A stretch of 64,000 bases of DNA from Leisingera sp. ANG59 (GTDB taxonomy: Bacteria > Pseudomonadota > Alphaproteobacteria > Rhodobacterales > Rhodobacteraceae), in assembly GCF_013317235.1 (NCBI RefSeq), contig NZ_WLCM01000006.1, positions 128,343 to 192,342 of the forward strand, in the 5' to 3' direction. Below, piece by piece: positions 8,700-18,488 of the stretch. The number at the start of each line of letters is the position of its first letter. Within the stretch, counting starts at the first letter, position 1. The translations under genes and the position numbers were made by a program. A model generated the notes under the pieces. The model saw only the letters and a list, made by a program, of their open reading frames with translations. It was not told the DNA's origin and did not search any database.

Positions 8700-9074
8700 T
8701 TGTACATCAACAGCTTTGACGAACGTCTTGAACGCATCGACTGGCAGCCAAGCGCAATGCCGACCCGGCATATGATCGACAGCGTTCTGGCCGGCCGTCT
8801 GCCGGTGCAGCCGCGCAGTGCGATGCTCAGCCTGGCTGGTGCGGTAACGGGTATCCTGATCGGCGTCGGGCTCAAGGGCATGACAGTAGCGGACTCACCG
8901 TGGGGACCAGATGCCGGCTTGGCAGGACTGGCTGGCAGCAGCCTGGCCCTGGCCGGTCTTGCGGTTTCAGTTGCTGCGGCCTTGATGGCGGCAGCCAAGG
9001 GCAGCAAAGCGCCGCGGCTGATGCAATTCGCCTCGATCAATCTTCTGATGATTTCGGTCCTGCTGTTGAGCTGA
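8700..9074 (+). CDS. Small membrane protein of unknown function
   Basis: 124 aa if it starts at TTG 8700, which has GGAGGG six bases upstream; a GTG at 8667 (135 aa) has no such site. The N-terminal about 45 residues are polar and soluble-looking (INSFDERLERIDWQPS, then RHMIDSVLAGRLP). Three hydrophobic stretches follow (about 50-65, 80-98 and 108-124), with a basic KGSKAPR turn before the last, so it is a small inner-membrane protein. I do not recognise the family. Its upstream region holds DnaA, CtrA and GANTC motifs, suggesting cell-cycle-timed expression. An imperfect terminator-like hairpin follows. Confidence 0.65.
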   Translation: MYINSFDERLERIDWQPSAMPTRHMIDSVLAGRLPVQPRSAMLSLAGAVTGILIGVGLKGMTVADSPWGPDAGLAGLAGSSLALAGLAVSVAAALMAAAKGSKAPRLMQFASINLLMISVLLLS

Positions 9075-9111
9075 AACGGATTTCCCCCGTGGGAGTGGGG
9101 GAGTGACGTGG

Positions 9112-9147
9112 AACCCCATGCGCCGCCAGCTGGCTGCGCATGGGGTT
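9112..9147 (+). terminator. Hairpin after the small membrane protein gene
   Basis: 12-bp perfect arms (AACCCCATGCGC / GCGCATGGGGTT) around a 12-base loop, 38 bases past the stop at 9074. There is only a weak T-run downstream, so it may be a processing or stability hairpin instead. Confidence 0.5.
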
Positions 9148-9175
9148 ATGCTTTGGGGCGAAGCCGGATGCATGA

Positions 9176-9204
9176 AAAAGCCGGGGTGCTGAACCCCGGC
9201 TTTT
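9176..9204 (-). terminator. Terminator of the peptide ABC operon
   Basis: 12-bp perfect stem (AAAAGCCGGGGT / ACCCCGGCTTTT) with a 5-base loop, 24 bases beyond the ATPase gene stop, with a U-run on the minus strand. Confidence 0.88.
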
Positions 9205-9227
9205 CTGTGGTACGTTGTTCTGGCGCG

Positions 9228-11318
9228 TTACTCGGCCGCGACTTTGATAACTGGCTTCATGCGCTCCAGCACCTCGTCGCTGAGGTGGCACTTGATCTGG
9301 TGGCCACGGTCCAGAGTGCGCACCGGCGGCACTTCCTTCTCGCACAATCCGCCCGGCACTTCCGACTTCCAGCGGCAGCGGGTCTGGAACGGGCAGCCTG
9401 GCGGCGGGTTCATCGCCGAAGGGATGTCGCCTTCCAGAACGATGTGCTCTTTTTCAACCGAGGTGTCGGCAATCGGCACCGCGCTCAGCAGCGCTTCGGT
9501 ATAGGGGTGGTAGGGCGGTGCAAACACCTGGTCGGTGTCACCTAGTTCCACCACATGGCCGAGGTACATCACCATAACCCGGTCGCTGAGATAGCGCACG
9601 ATCGAGAGGTCATGGGAGATGAACAGCAGTGTCGTCTTCTCGTTGCGCTGGATCTCCATCAGTAGGTCGGTGACCGCGGCCTGCACCGACACGTCCAGCG
9701 CTGAGACGGGCTCGTCCGCCACAACGATGCGGGCGCCGCCGGCAAAGGCGCGGGCGATGCCCACACGCTGCTTCTGGCCGCCCGACAGTTGCCGCGGCAT
9801 CCGGTCGGCAAAGGCGCGGGGCAGCTTCACCAGGTCCAGCAGTTCCAGCATCCGATTGCGGCGCTCGGCCTCGGAGTTGCCGATGCCAAAGATTTCCAGC
9901 GCCCGCATGATTTGTCGGCCGACGGTCATCGACGGGTTCAGGGTGTCGAAGGGGTTCTGGAACACCATTTGCACGTCTGAAACGGTCTTGGTGTCGCGCT
10001 CCTCGATCGGAATCTGCTCGATGTTTCGGTTGTCGAGCAGGATCTGACCCTCGGTGGCGGTTTCCAGGCCCATCAGCACCTTGGCGAAAGTGGATTTGCC
10101 GCAGCCGGATTCGCCGACGATGGCGAGGGTTTCGGACTCGCGGGCCTCGAAACTCAGCGTCTCGTTGGCTTTCACAACCTTGGTGTCGCCACCGCCGAAC
10201 AGGGCGTTGGCAGCCACTTCATAGTATTTCTTGAGGTTGTCCATTTTCAGGATGACCTTGCCCGGGGCGGTCTTTTCCTTTTGCTCGCCTACCGAGATTG
10301 GCGCATTCCAGTCTATTTCCTGGAACTTCAGGCAACGCGTTTCGTGCCGGTCATCGCCATGCACAGGCGACATCGGGATGACCATGTCCTGATCGCAGCG
10401 GCCCTCCTCGAAATAGTCGCAGCGCGGGCCGAAGTTGCAGCCGGGCGGGCGTTCGTGCGGCAGGGGGAAATTGCCCGGGATCGCCACCAGCGGGCGGCTG
10501 TTCTTGTCAGCGCCCGGCAGCGGGATCGAGCGGAACAGCGCCTGGGTATAAGGGTGCTGCATTTCGTCAAAGACGTCGTGAATCGAACCGCGCTCCACCG
10601 CCTCGCCCGAATACATCACGCAGAGGCGGTCGCAGGTTTCCAGCACTAGGCCAAGGTTGTGCGAGATGAACAGCATCGAGGTGCCGTATTTCTTGCCCAG
10701 ATCCTTGACCAGCTCGACCACCGCGGCCTCAACGGTCACGTCAAGCGCGGTGGTGGGTTCATCGAGGATCAGCAGTGAGGGTTTCGACATCAGCGCCATC
10801 GCAATCACGATGCGCTGCTGCTGGCCGCCCGACAGCTGATGCGGGAAGGAGTTCAGCATCCGCTCCGGGTCGGGCAGGCGCACGTCAGTCACCACTTCCA
10901 GCGCACGCTGGTAGGCTTCCTTTTCGCTGACGCCCTCGTGGATCATCGGCACTTCCATCAGCTGCTTGCCGATCTTCATCGCCGGGTTTAGCGAGGCCAT
11001 CGGCTCCTGATAGATCATTGCGATCTCGTTGCCGCGGATGTCGCGCAGTTCTTCCTTGCTCATTTCCGCAAGGTCGCGGCCCTTGAACTTGATGGTGCCG
11101 CCGACGACACGGCCGTTCTTGCCAAGGTCCTGCATGACGCCAAGCGCCACGGTGGATTTTCCGCAGCCGGATTCACCGACCAGGCCCACCGCTTCACCGG
11201 GCTGCACGGTGACCGAAAAATCCATAACCGCGGGGATTTCCCGCAGGCGTGTGAAAAAGGAGATCGACAGCTTGTTAATCTCAAGGATCGGGCCGTCGTA
11301 GTCTGCCAGTTTGTTCAT
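9228..11318 (-). CDS. Fused double ATPase of a peptide-type ABC importer
   Basis: 696 aa, twice the usual length because OppD-like and OppF-like ATPases are joined in one chain. First half: Walker A GESGCGKS at 48-55, signature LSGGQQQR, Walker B LLILDEPTTALD, then the C-terminal oligopeptide extension with Cys-rich CNFGPRCDYFEEGRC. Second half, from about 355: Walker A GESGCGKS near 400, signature LSGGQKQR, Walker B IVVADEPVSALD, and a second extension with CPFQTRC. The Cys motifs fit the Fe-S-type loop of this family. It powers uptake through the two adjacent permeases. Last gene of the operon; substrate unknown, dipeptide or oligopeptide being the default. Confidence 0.93.
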   Translation of the reverse strand: MNKLADYDGPILEINKLSISFFTRLREIPAVMDFSVTVQPGEAVGLVGESGCGKSTVALGVMQDLGKNGRVVGGTIKFKGRDLAEMSKEELRDIRGNEIAMIYQEPMASLNPAMKIGKQLMEVPMIHEGVSEKEAYQRALEVVTDVRLPDPERMLNSFPHQLSGGQQQRIVIAMALMSKPSLLILDEPTTALDVTVEAAVVELVKDLGKKYGTSMLFISHNLGLVLETCDRLCVMYSGEAVERGSIHDVFDEMQHPYTQALFRSIPLPGADKNSRPLVAIPGNFPLPHERPPGCNFGPRCDYFEEGRCDQDMVIPMSPVHGDDRHETRCLKFQEIDWNAPISVGEQKEKTAPGKVILKMDNLKKYYEVAANALFGGGDTKVVKANETLSFEARESETLAIVGESGCGKSTFAKVLMGLETATEGQILLDNRNIEQIPIEERDTKTVSDVQMVFQNPFDTLNPSMTVGRQIMRALEIFGIGNSEAERRNRMLELLDLVKLPRAFADRMPRQLSGGQKQRVGIARAFAGGARIVVADEPVSALDVSVQAAVTDLLMEIQRNEKTTLLFISHDLSIVRYLSDRVMVMYLGHVVELGDTDQVFAPPYHPYTEALLSAVPIADTSVEKEHIVLEGDIPSAMNPPPGCPFQTRCRWKSEVPGGLCEKEVPPVRTLDRGHQIKCHLSDEVLERMKPVIKVAAE

Positions 11319-11348
11319 ATTTTTCTCTCCCTGTTGGAGCGGGAGGGG

Positions 11349-11404
11349 AAGGGCTCCCCTTCATCTGGCTCCAATTTACCAGGGGACCGGGCGGGCCGGT
11401 CCCC
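11349..11404 (-). repeat. Hairpins between permease and ATPase genes
   Basis: Two inverted repeats lie in the 94-base gap: GGGGACCGG (11382-11390) pairs with CCGGTCCCC (11396-11404), and a shorter GGGGA/TCCCC pair lies near 11350. No U-run, so likely an mRNA stabiliser or partial attenuator inside the operon. Confidence 0.5.
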
Positions 11405-11412
11405 CAGCCGGA

Positions 11413-12627
11413 TCAATCCTTCAGGCTTTCTTCGCGCAGGCCGTCGGCCAGCAGGTTCAGACCCAGAACCAGCGTCAGCAGCGCAAAGGCAGGCGGCAGC
11501 GCCGGGTGCAGGTAGATCGACAACAGCTTGCGACCGTCATTGATGGTCGAACCCCAGTCCGGGCTTTCCGGCGGCAGGCCGAGGCCGAAGAAACCCAGGG
11601 TCCCGAGCAGGATAGTGGTGTAGCCGATGCGCAGGCAGAAATCGACGATCAGCGGCCCGCGGGCGTTCGGCAGGATTTCCCACAGCATGATGTACCAGGG
11701 GCCCTCGCCGCGGGTCTGGGCCGCAGCCACATAGTCGCGGGTTTTGATGTCCAGCGTCAGGCCGCGCACGATGCGGAACACCGTGGGCGAGTTGACGAAG
11801 ACCACCGAGACGAACACCACCAGGATACCGCCGGGGATGTCGAACATATCCATCACGCGGGGCAGGCCCGGGATCGAATAGGCCGGGGTGTTGATCAGGT
11901 AACCGCCGTTGGAGACCAGCTGCAGGTAGAACCAGATGATGATTCCCAGAACCAACGGCAGCACCAGATTGCGCACCTTGGGCCGGGTGTAATAGCGCGA
12001 GTTCAGCAGCACCCCGACAAAGATGATCGGGAAGATGAACAGAACGATCGCCATGTAATTCGGAACACCGGTAGCTACGATCTCGGGCGTGACCAGAAGG
12101 TAGAACAGCAGGATCACCGGGAAGGCCAGGATCAGGTTGGCAGCGAAGGACAGGGTGGTGTCAAGGCGGCCGCCGTAGTAGCCCGCGGGCAGGCCCAGGG
12201 TGATCCCCACCATGAAGGCAAAGACAGCTGCCATCGGGGCGATCTTGATGACTTCCCAGGCGCCTTTAACCAGGCGGCTGAACACGTCGCGCGCCAGGTT
12301 GTCGCCGCCCAGCAGGTAATAGGGGTAATCCGCTTCGGTGGCGCCGTTCATCGGCGTGCCGGGGACCTTGTTCTTCATGCCCGAGACCTGCACCAGCGGG
12401 TCATGGGTGATGATCATGTCCATGGCGCCGTAGATGCCGGTGAACACCCAGAACATCACCAGGCCAAAGCCGATCATGCCGATGGGGCTGTCAAACAGCT
12501 TGCCATAAAGGCCAAGGCGCCGTTTGAAGCCGATGGAGGCGGCGTAGAGGATTACCAGCGAAAACCAGACCGGGGACAGCTGGTAGATGATACGCCCCGC
12601 AATTTCGAATGTGCTAAGAGGTTCCAT
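11413..12627 (-). CDS. Peptide-type ABC importer permease, DppC-like
   Basis: 404 aa. A first helix lies near 55-75, a long periplasmic section follows, and a cluster of helices comes after. The inner-membrane signature (EAA loop) appears as YVAAAQTRGEGPWYIMLWEILPNARGPL near 300, as in the DppC/OppC family. The chain is longer than E. coli DppC (about 300 aa), mainly because of extra hydrophobic segments between about 190 and 260 (VLFIFPIIFVGVLL, LVLPLVLGIIIWFYL). It begins 15 bases after the partner permease stop, with an AAGGAAGG ribosome site, so the pair is coupled. Confidence 0.9.
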   Translation of the reverse strand: MEPLSTFEIAGRIIYQLSPVWFSLVILYAASIGFKRRLGLYGKLFDSPIGMIGFGLVMFWVFTGIYGAMDMIITHDPLVQVSGMKNKVPGTPMNGATEADYPYYLLGGDNLARDVFSRLVKGAWEVIKIAPMAAVFAFMVGITLGLPAGYYGGRLDTTLSFAANLILAFPVILLFYLLVTPEIVATGVPNYMAIVLFIFPIIFVGVLLNSRYYTRPKVRNLVLPLVLGIIIWFYLQLVSNGGYLINTPAYSIPGLPRVMDMFDIPGGILVVFVSVVFVNSPTVFRIVRGLTLDIKTRDYVAAAQTRGEGPWYIMLWEILPNARGPLIVDFCLRIGYTTILLGTLGFFGLGLPPESPDWGSTINDGRKLLSIYLHPALPPAFALLTLVLGLNLLADGLREESLKD

Positions 12628-12642
12628 GCTCTGCTGCCTTCC

Positions 12643-13695
12643 TTAAGAGATCCGGATACGCGGGTTCAGATACACATAGCCGATGTCGGAGATCAGCTGG
12701 GTGATCAGCACCACGAAGACTGAGACCACGGAAACGGCCAGCAGCAGTTCGATGTCGTTGTTGCCCGCGGCTTCCACCAGGATCCAGCCAAAGCCCTTGT
12801 AGTTGAACAGGGTCTCGACGATCACCACGCCATTCAGCAGCCAGGGGAACTGCAGCATGATGACGGTGAAGGGGGCGATCAGCGCGTTCCGCAGCGCGTG
12901 CTTCAGAACGATATTGTGGAAGCTCACGCCCTTGAGGCGGGCGGTGCGGATGTATTGCGCAGTCATCACCTCGGTCATCGAAGCGCGGGTCATCCGGGCA
13001 ATATAGCCCATGCCGTAAAGCGCGATGGTCAGCACCGGCAGGAAGAAGTTCTCGAAGGTCGGGTTGTCCATCGCCGAGGTGGCGGTGCCCTTGAACCATT
13101 TTAGGCCGACGGTGGAGGAGGTGAAGACGGCGATGAAAATCACGCCGGAGACATATTCGGGCGTTGCCGTTGTCAGGATTGAGGCGGTCGACAGGCTGCG
13201 GTCAGTGACTGATCCCTCGCGCATCCCCGCCAAGACGCCGATGAGCAGCGCCGAGGGCACCATCAGCACCAGCACCCAGAACATCAGCCGTCCGGTATTG
13301 CCCAGGCGTTCCGCAATGATTGTGGAGACTTCATCCTTGAACCGGGTAGAATACCCCCAGTCGCCTTGCAGAATGCCGCAGAAGGTCGGGGCTTCGTTAG
13401 CTTCCTCGGCGCTCACGGCGCCAGTCATGCAGCGGCCGGTGAACCCTTTTTCGGTCTCCCGGGTCCAGCCCGGCAGAACGCCAAGCCATTGCCCGTATTT
13501 CGAAACCATGGATCCGCCGTATCCATTGGCGTCCAGCCAGCTGGCCACGGCTTCATCCGACATGCGGAAGTTACCCTGGGTTTTGGCGAGTTTTTCGAGG
13601 TTGGGGTAGAGGTTCGTCAGGAAGAACACGATGAACGTCAGGCACAGGGCCGTCAGCAGCATCACGCCCGAACGGCGGAGAATGAAAAGTCCCAT
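12643..13695 (-). CDS. Peptide-type ABC importer permease, DppB-like
   Basis: 350 aa. An N-terminal helix (RRSGVMLLTALCLTFIVFFL), a periplasmic domain to about 140, then five helices. The EAA loop is seen in YIRTARLKGVSFHNIVLKHALRNALIAP near 265, as in DppB/OppB. It forms the transmembrane channel with the DppC-like subunit encoded next. It lies 118 bases downstream of the binding-protein gene, with a strong hairpin between. Confidence 0.92.
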   Translation of the reverse strand: MGLFILRRSGVMLLTALCLTFIVFFLTNLYPNLEKLAKTQGNFRMSDEAVASWLDANGYGGSMVSKYGQWLGVLPGWTRETEKGFTGRCMTGAVSAEEANEAPTFCGILQGDWGYSTRFKDEVSTIIAERLGNTGRLMFWVLVLMVPSALLIGVLAGMREGSVTDRSLSTASILTTATPEYVSGVIFIAVFTSSTVGLKWFKGTATSAMDNPTFENFFLPVLTIALYGMGYIARMTRASMTEVMTAQYIRTARLKGVSFHNIVLKHALRNALIAPFTVIMLQFPWLLNGVVIVETLFNYKGFGWILVEAAGNNDIELLLAVSVVSVFVVLITQLISDIGYVYLNPRIRIS

Positions 13696-13765
13696 TTGGG
13701 TCCCCTGTCAGTCTGGCGGATCGGACCCGGCTCGCGGGCGGGTCTCTTATCTTTTGAGCTGGAAA

Positions 13766-13791
13766 GCACCGCCCCGGAGCAGGGGCGGTGC
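13766..13791 (-). repeat. Strong hairpin between binding-protein and permease genes
   Basis: Perfect 10-bp stem GCACCGCCCC / GGGGCGGTGC with a 6-base loop, 22 bases after the binding-protein stop. Only TTTCC follows on the transcribed strand, so it may protect the upstream mRNA or partly terminate, giving more binding protein than permease. Confidence 0.65.
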
Positions 13792-13813
13792 AAGAGTCAG
13801 GAGCCGGTTGGGC

Positions 13814-15478
13814 TTAGGCTGCCCAGCCCCACTTGTAGTGGTGATGCTCGAAGGAGATGTGCATGTCGGCACCAACAACACCTTCGCGCATGTGGCGGTA
13901 GAGCGAGCGCCAGTAGGGCTGGATGGTCACGCCCTCTTCCTGGATCAGAGCCTGGCCCTTGGCAGAGATTTCGCGGCGCTTGTCAGCGTCAGCAATGGAC
14001 AGGGCTTCTGCCAGCAGGGCGTCGAACTCCGGGTTTTCCCAGCCGAATTCATTCCAGGCTTCGCCCGATTTGTAGGCCAGCGCCCAGATCTGCACGCCCA
14101 GCGGGCGGTGGTTCCAGTTGGTCGAGGAGAACGGGTACTTGGCCCAGTCGTTCCAGAAGGTCGAGCCGGGAAGAACGGTCCGCTTCACCTTGAAGCCCGC
14201 GTCGCGCAGCTGCGCTGCCACCGCATCGGTGGTGTTCCGGCGCCAGTCGTCGTCGATCGACAGGATTTCATGCTCGAAATCCATCATGCCGGCTTCTTCC
14301 ATCAGCGCGCGGGCCCCTTCGGGGTCGACCTTCTGCGGCGGCAGTTCGGCATATTCCGGGTGGATCGGGCCGACATGGTGGTTTTCCGCAGGCTCGCCGC
14401 GGCCGCCGTAGCCCAGTTCCAGGCAGACCGAGTTGTCGACGGCCATCTGGATCGCTTTGCGGACACGCTTGTCGGCGTAGACCTTCTTGCCGTCGATTTC
14501 CGCCAGCTGGTTGGTGCGGATCACGATCGAAGACATGGTCACAACTTCGGACTTCTTGTAGCCGAGGCCGTCCATAACGTCGATGAATTCACCAACCGAT
14601 TCATAGAGCATGTCGACTTCGTCCGACTCCAGAGCCGCCAGCCAGGAGGACGGGTCGGTGCCGAAATCAATGTATTCTATGGTGTCAAGCGCAGGCTTGC
14701 CATAGATCGCCTCGCCCCACCAGGTGTGGTCGTCGTTGCGCTGCAGAACTGCACGGACACCGACTTCAAGTTCGGTCAGCAGGAACGGGCCGGTGCCGAC
14801 GTTTTGTGTGAAGTCGTTGGTCTGGAAGGACGAGTGCACGATTGCCGCCGGATAGTCGGCCATGCCTGCGATCAGCGAAATGTCCGAGGCCGGCAGGTTC
14901 AGCTTGACGGTGTGGCTGTCAACCACCTCGATGCCGCCTTCGATCGCCTGGCCGGTTTCGCTGTCGATCAAGGTTGCGAAACGGCCGGCCATGGAGTTGC
15001 CTTCCAGGCCCTTGTCGCACCAGCCTGCGATGTTGCGGGCAACATCTTCGGCGGTGAAGTCGTCGCCGTTGTTCCACTTAACTCCCTTGCGGACGTTCAG
15101 GGTGTAGACGGTTGCGTCCTCATTGATCTCCCAGCTTTCCAGCAGCATGCCGGTGAAGGAGCCATCGTTGTTGTATTCCACCAGGTATTCGATGGTGCCG
15201 CGGGTCTTGTTGGCCATCTGCGACCAGTCAAAGGTGCGCGGGTCCTTCAGCGGGCGGACTTCGGTCTGCACGCGCAGTGTGCCGCCTTGCTGCTTCTCTT
15301 CTGCGGCTTTCACAGGGGCAGCCAGGCCGATCATGCCATAGGCCGCAGCGGCGGTGACGCCCAGCGAGGTGGCGCGGGTCAGGAATTCCCGGCGGTCCAG
15401 CTTGCCGTCCAGCACTTCTTTGGCGTGCATCTTCGCGGCCCAATGGATCGGGGCTCCGTTGATGGTGTCTTTGGTCAT
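13814..15478 (-). CDS. Periplasmic substrate-binding protein, SBP_bac_5 family
   Basis: 554 aa. A twin-arginine export signal is visible: DRREFLTRA at about 29-37, followed by a hydrophobic Ala/Gly stretch, suggesting folded export by Tat. The mature region has family-5 features: [23 protein letters not shown], then [27 protein letters not shown], the domain's hallmark, near 125-150. It captures the substrate for the downstream permeases and ATPase. First gene of the importer operon. Peptides are the family default, but opines, sugars or nickel are also bound by relatives, so the ligand is open. Confidence 0.93.
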   Translation of the reverse strand: MTKDTINGAPIHWAAKMHAKEVLDGKLDRREFLTRATSLGVTAAAAYGMIGLAAPVKAAEEKQQGGTLRVQTEVRPLKDPRTFDWSQMANKTRGTIEYLVEYNNDGSFTGMLLESWEINEDATVYTLNVRKGVKWNNGDDFTAEDVARNIAGWCDKGLEGNSMAGRFATLIDSETGQAIEGGIEVVDSHTVKLNLPASDISLIAGMADYPAAIVHSSFQTNDFTQNVGTGPFLLTELEVGVRAVLQRNDDHTWWGEAIYGKPALDTIEYIDFGTDPSSWLAALESDEVDMLYESVGEFIDVMDGLGYKKSEVVTMSSIVIRTNQLAEIDGKKVYADKRVRKAIQMAVDNSVCLELGYGGRGEPAENHHVGPIHPEYAELPPQKVDPEGARALMEEAGMMDFEHEILSIDDDWRRNTTDAVAAQLRDAGFKVKRTVLPGSTFWNDWAKYPFSSTNWNHRPLGVQIWALAYKSGEAWNEFGWENPEFDALLAEALSIADADKRREISAKGQALIQEEGVTIQPYWRSLYRHMREGVVGADMHISFEHHHYKWGWAA

Positions 15479-15789
15479 TTAGGTCTCCCTGTCATACCGT
15501 TCGGTTTTTCTTGTGCGAAACGGATATTGGCCCGGCGGCGCGCCAGGCGATTTTGGTTCAGGTTTTGGATTAATGTTTCCCCATGCCTTCATTCGGGCAG
15601 AGATAGGACGTTTCGTCAATGCACAGTTTCGTCGTTTCCGTGTAAAAATACGACATTTAGGTCGCCGTTTTTCAGATTGGGCGCTGCATGCCGCCGCATA
15701 CTGTTCAAAACTGCCCAGTAATGGCGGCAGCCGAAAACGCAATCCTCTCGCGGGACAGCCGGGGTTCGGGAAACTGCTGGCGGATCAGG
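15479..15789 (-). promoter_or_regulatory. Upstream region of the ABC operon with direct repeats
   Basis: 311 bases without a gene, between the AraC regulator and the binding-protein gene, both on the minus strand. It should hold the operon promoter. GTTTCGTC occurs twice (15610-15617 and 15626-15633), 16 bases apart, and related GAAACG/GTTTCC half-matches lie nearby. The spacing could suit an AraC-type dimer but is not exactly two helical turns. No open frame of note is seen. Confidence 0.45.
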
Positions 15790-16593
15790 CTATTGCGGTT
15801 TCCGGCGTGCGGAAACGCGCAAACCGCTGGGGGACTCACCGGTGTGCTGCGTGATGAAGCGGGTGAAATAGGCGGCACTGCCGAAACCCAGCCGGGCGGC
15901 GATGTCGCGAATGGGCAGTTCGGAAGAGATCAGCAGGGTGCGCGCGGCATGCAGCTGGCGCTCTGTCAGCAGGGTGGCTGCGGTCTTGCCGGCCGCGGCC
16001 TTGCAGACCCGGGTCAGATGCGTCGGGGTCACATTCAGGGCCGTGGCGTGTTCAGCCATGCTGAATTGCCCGGCCTGAGGGCCGGCAATGCGCTGGCAAT
16101 AGGCCCTGCAAAGGCGCTGTGCTGCGGTCTGCTTGCCCGCTGCCCCCGGCTGGCGCTGAAGGGCAACGGCGGCCAGCTCGCACCGGGCCTGCACGGCGCG
16201 GTTCCAATGCGGCTCGCGTGCGGCCTGTTCGCGGCTAATGGCCTCGAAGTGGCCGGCCAGGCTTGTCTGTTCCTGCAGGCTGGCGAACCTCTTGTGAACC
16301 GGCTCTTCGGGGAAGGGCGGCAGCAGGGGGCCTGACATCATCAGAACCTGGCCCAGGCACTGGCGGCCAAAATCCGCGGACCACAGAGTGCCTGCAGGAA
16401 TAAAGATGACGCTATGCAGCCCAAAGCCGCGCTGTTCGCCGTTCAGGAAAAGACGCCCCTGGCCGCGGGAGATCCAGATCAGCAAGTGGTCGCAGCGGCT
16501 GTGTGCAAGACGGGTCTGCCAGCCGCCGTCCGGAGCCAGCCGCACCAGCGGTGCAGCGTGAAACTCTCTCGGGAAATCTGAATCGAATGGCAT
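15790..16593 (-). CDS. AraC-family transcriptional regulator
   Basis: 267 aa from ATG 16593 (MPFDSDFPREFHAAPL); in-frame starts further upstream add residues without likeness to the family. The N-terminal cupin-type ligand domain spans about 10-130 (LLIWISRGQGRLFLNG, VIFIPAGTLWS). The C-terminal pair of helix-turn-helices lies about 165-260: LNVTPTHLTRVCKAAAGK and then IRDIAARLGFGSAAYFTRFITQHTGESP, the classic AraC signature. It sits upstream of the ABC operon and on the same strand, making it a candidate local regulator; the effector is unknown. Confidence 0.85.
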   Translation of the reverse strand: MPFDSDFPREFHAAPLVRLAPDGGWQTRLAHSRCDHLLIWISRGQGRLFLNGEQRGFGLHSVIFIPAGTLWSADFGRQCLGQVLMMSGPLLPPFPEEPVHKRFASLQEQTSLAGHFEAISREQAAREPHWNRAVQARCELAAVALQRQPGAAGKQTAAQRLCRAYCQRIAGPQAGQFSMAEHATALNVTPTHLTRVCKAAAGKTAATLLTERQLHAARTLLISSELPIRDIAARLGFGSAAYFTRFITQHTGESPSGLRVSARRKPQ

Positions 16594-16738
16594 GAGCAAA
16601 TTTTGGCAGAGGATCTGGTGGCGGTGGCTGAAACAGCTCATGGATTGCTGATTCTGGCAAGTTTCCGCTTGCCGGCATGGAAAATGCGGAAAAATTGACG
16701 AAACTGGAGCCCGCGCCAACCGCTCAGGCCCCAGAGTT

Positions 16739-17599
16739 TTAGCCCAATGTTATCTGGTGCCAGGTCTTCATCCGTGCGCGGAACCAGCTGCGCTGGCGTT
16801 TGGCAAACTGCCGGGTGGCAATGGCTGCGCGCTCCTCGGCTTCCTCCAGCGTCAGGCGTCCATCAGCATAGCCCATCAATTCAGGCACGCCGATGGCCTT
16901 GCAGGAGGGCAGGGCAGGGTCATAGCGGCTGCGCATGGCTTCGATCTCTGCCATGGCGCCCTGTTCCAGCATCATTCCGAACCGTTTGCGGATGCGGGCT
17001 TCAAGCCATCGCTTGTCGGAGTTCAGGACCATTGCCGTGCAGTTCTTCAGCGGCAGTGCCGGTGCAGGGGTGTCGTCCTGCCAGCGGGCCAAGGGGCGCC
17101 CGGTGGCCTTCAGCACTTCCCAGGCGCGCTGCACCCGGGCGCGGTTCTTCAGGTCGATGCGGCTGGCGGTTTCTGGATCCAGCGCTGCCCGCAGCGCCTC
17201 CAGCGGCAGGTTGTCGGCTTCGGCCCGCACCGCGGGCGGGGTGGCGGGAATCTCGGCCATGCCTTCTGTAAGAGCCGTGAAGTAGAGACCGGTGCCGCCG
17301 ACGATGATCAGCCGGTCCGGCCTGCGCAGCATTGGCAGCACTTCACGCAGCCAATGGCCGGCGGAGTATTCCGCGTCATAGGCCACATGGCCATAAAGCG
17401 CGTGCGATGCCTGGGCCTCTTCTTCTGCCGAAGGGCGGGCGGTGATTACCCGCCAGCAGCCGTAGACCTGGCTGGCGTCGGCATTGACTATGATGCCGCC
17501 CTGACGGGCAGCAATGTCCAGCGCCAGCGCAGACTTGCCAGAGGCGGTGGGGCCTGCAATCAGCACAGGCTTGCCGGGGTCGATGTCGGGCAGGTTCAT
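16739..17599 (-). CDS. miaA: tRNA dimethylallyltransferase
   Basis: 286 aa. P-loop [12 protein letters not shown] at about 16-27, the ADASQVY segment with the catalytic Asp, and [11 protein letters not shown], all standard. It transfers a dimethylallyl group to A37 of tRNAs reading UNN codons. The C-terminus carries KRQRSWFR, part of the tRNA-binding end. It is divergent from pyrH, and just downstream of the AraC gene on the minus strand. Confidence 0.95.
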   Translation of the reverse strand: MNLPDIDPGKPVLIAGPTASGKSALALDIAARQGGIIVNADASQVYGCWRVITARPSAEEEAQASHALYGHVAYDAEYSAGHWLREVLPMLRRPDRLIIVGGTGLYFTALTEGMAEIPATPPAVRAEADNLPLEALRAALDPETASRIDLKNRARVQRAWEVLKATGRPLARWQDDTPAPALPLKNCTAMVLNSDKRWLEARIRKRFGMMLEQGAMAEIEAMRSRYDPALPSCKAIGVPELMGYADGRLTLEEAEERAAIATRQFAKRQRSWFRARMKTWHQITLG

Positions 17600-17728
17600 C
17601 GGGGCGCGGTCCGTCTTTTGGTCATGATCCGCAAATATGCGCGGAAACTGCGCTGCGCGGATTGAAACCGGCAGCGATTTACTTCATTTTGCCGCGCAAA
17701 TTAACCCTCACATCTTCTGGAGCGCAAC

Positions 17729-18478
17729 ATGCCTCAACCGCACGAAAAGCCGGAACTGGATCCGGCCGCCGCCTATAAACGCGTCATGCTAAAAATTTCG
17801 GGCGAGGCACTGATGGGCGACCAGGGGTTCGGCCTGCATCCGCCGACCGTGCAGCGCATCGCCCGCGAGGTAAAGACCGTGCACGATATGGGGGTGGAAA
17901 TCTGTATGGTGATCGGCGGCGGTAACATTTTCCGCGGCCTGTCCGGTTCAGCCCAGGGGATGGAGCGCACCACGGCAGACTACATGGGGATGCTGGCCAC
18001 GGTGATGAACGCGCTGGCAATGCAGTCGGCACTGGAAGGACTGGGGGTGTTCACCCGGGTGATCTCGGCGATCCGCATGGATGAAGTCGCCGAACCCTAC
18101 ATCCGCCGCCGCGCCGTGCGCCACCTGGAGAAGAAACGGGTCTGCATCTTTGCGGCCGGCACAGGCAACCCCTATTTCACCACCGACACTGCTGCGACAC
18201 TGCGCGCCAACGAGATGGCCTGCGAGGCGATCTTCATGGGTAAGAACGGGGTGGACGGCATCTATGACAAAGACCCCAAGGAACACGCCGATGCGGTCCG
18301 CTATGACGAGATCAGCTATGACGACGTCTTTGCCAAGCGCCTGAAAGTCATGGACGCCTCTGCCATCGCCCTGGCGCGCGACAACAACCTGCCGCTGATC
18401 GTCTTCCCGCTGGATGAACCGGGCGGCTTCCGCGGCATCCTGTCGGGTGAGGGAACCTATACCAAGGTGCAGGGCTGA
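17729..18478 (+). CDS. pyrH: UMP kinase
   Basis: 249 aa. Amino-acid-kinase fold with [11 protein letters not shown] at about 20-30, GGGNIFRG at about 69-76, and [16 protein letters not shown] near 145, the UMP-binding signature. It makes UDP from UMP as a hexamer. A GGAG site precedes ATG 17729. It is followed by its own strong terminator, so frr downstream must be transcribed separately, although the pyrH-frr order is conserved in bacteria. Confidence 0.96.
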   Translation: MPQPHEKPELDPAAAYKRVMLKISGEALMGDQGFGLHPPTVQRIAREVKTVHDMGVEICMVIGGGNIFRGLSGSAQGMERTTADYMGMLATVMNALAMQSALEGLGVFTRVISAIRMDEVAEPYIRRRAVRHLEKKRVCIFAAGTGNPYFTTDTAATLRANEMACEAIFMGKNGVDGIYDKDPKEHADAVRYDEISYDDVFAKRLKVMDASAIALARDNNLPLIVFPLDEPGGFRGILSGEGTYTKVQG

Positions 18479-18488
18479 GATTCTTAAA

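Noticed and set aside
11311..12723. 470-codon plus-strand open frame
   Set aside because: Antisense to the DppC-like permease; His/Gln/Asp-rich shadow translation.
13631..15721. 696-codon plus-strand open frame
   Set aside because: Antisense to the binding-protein gene, which has a clear Tat signal and family motifs.
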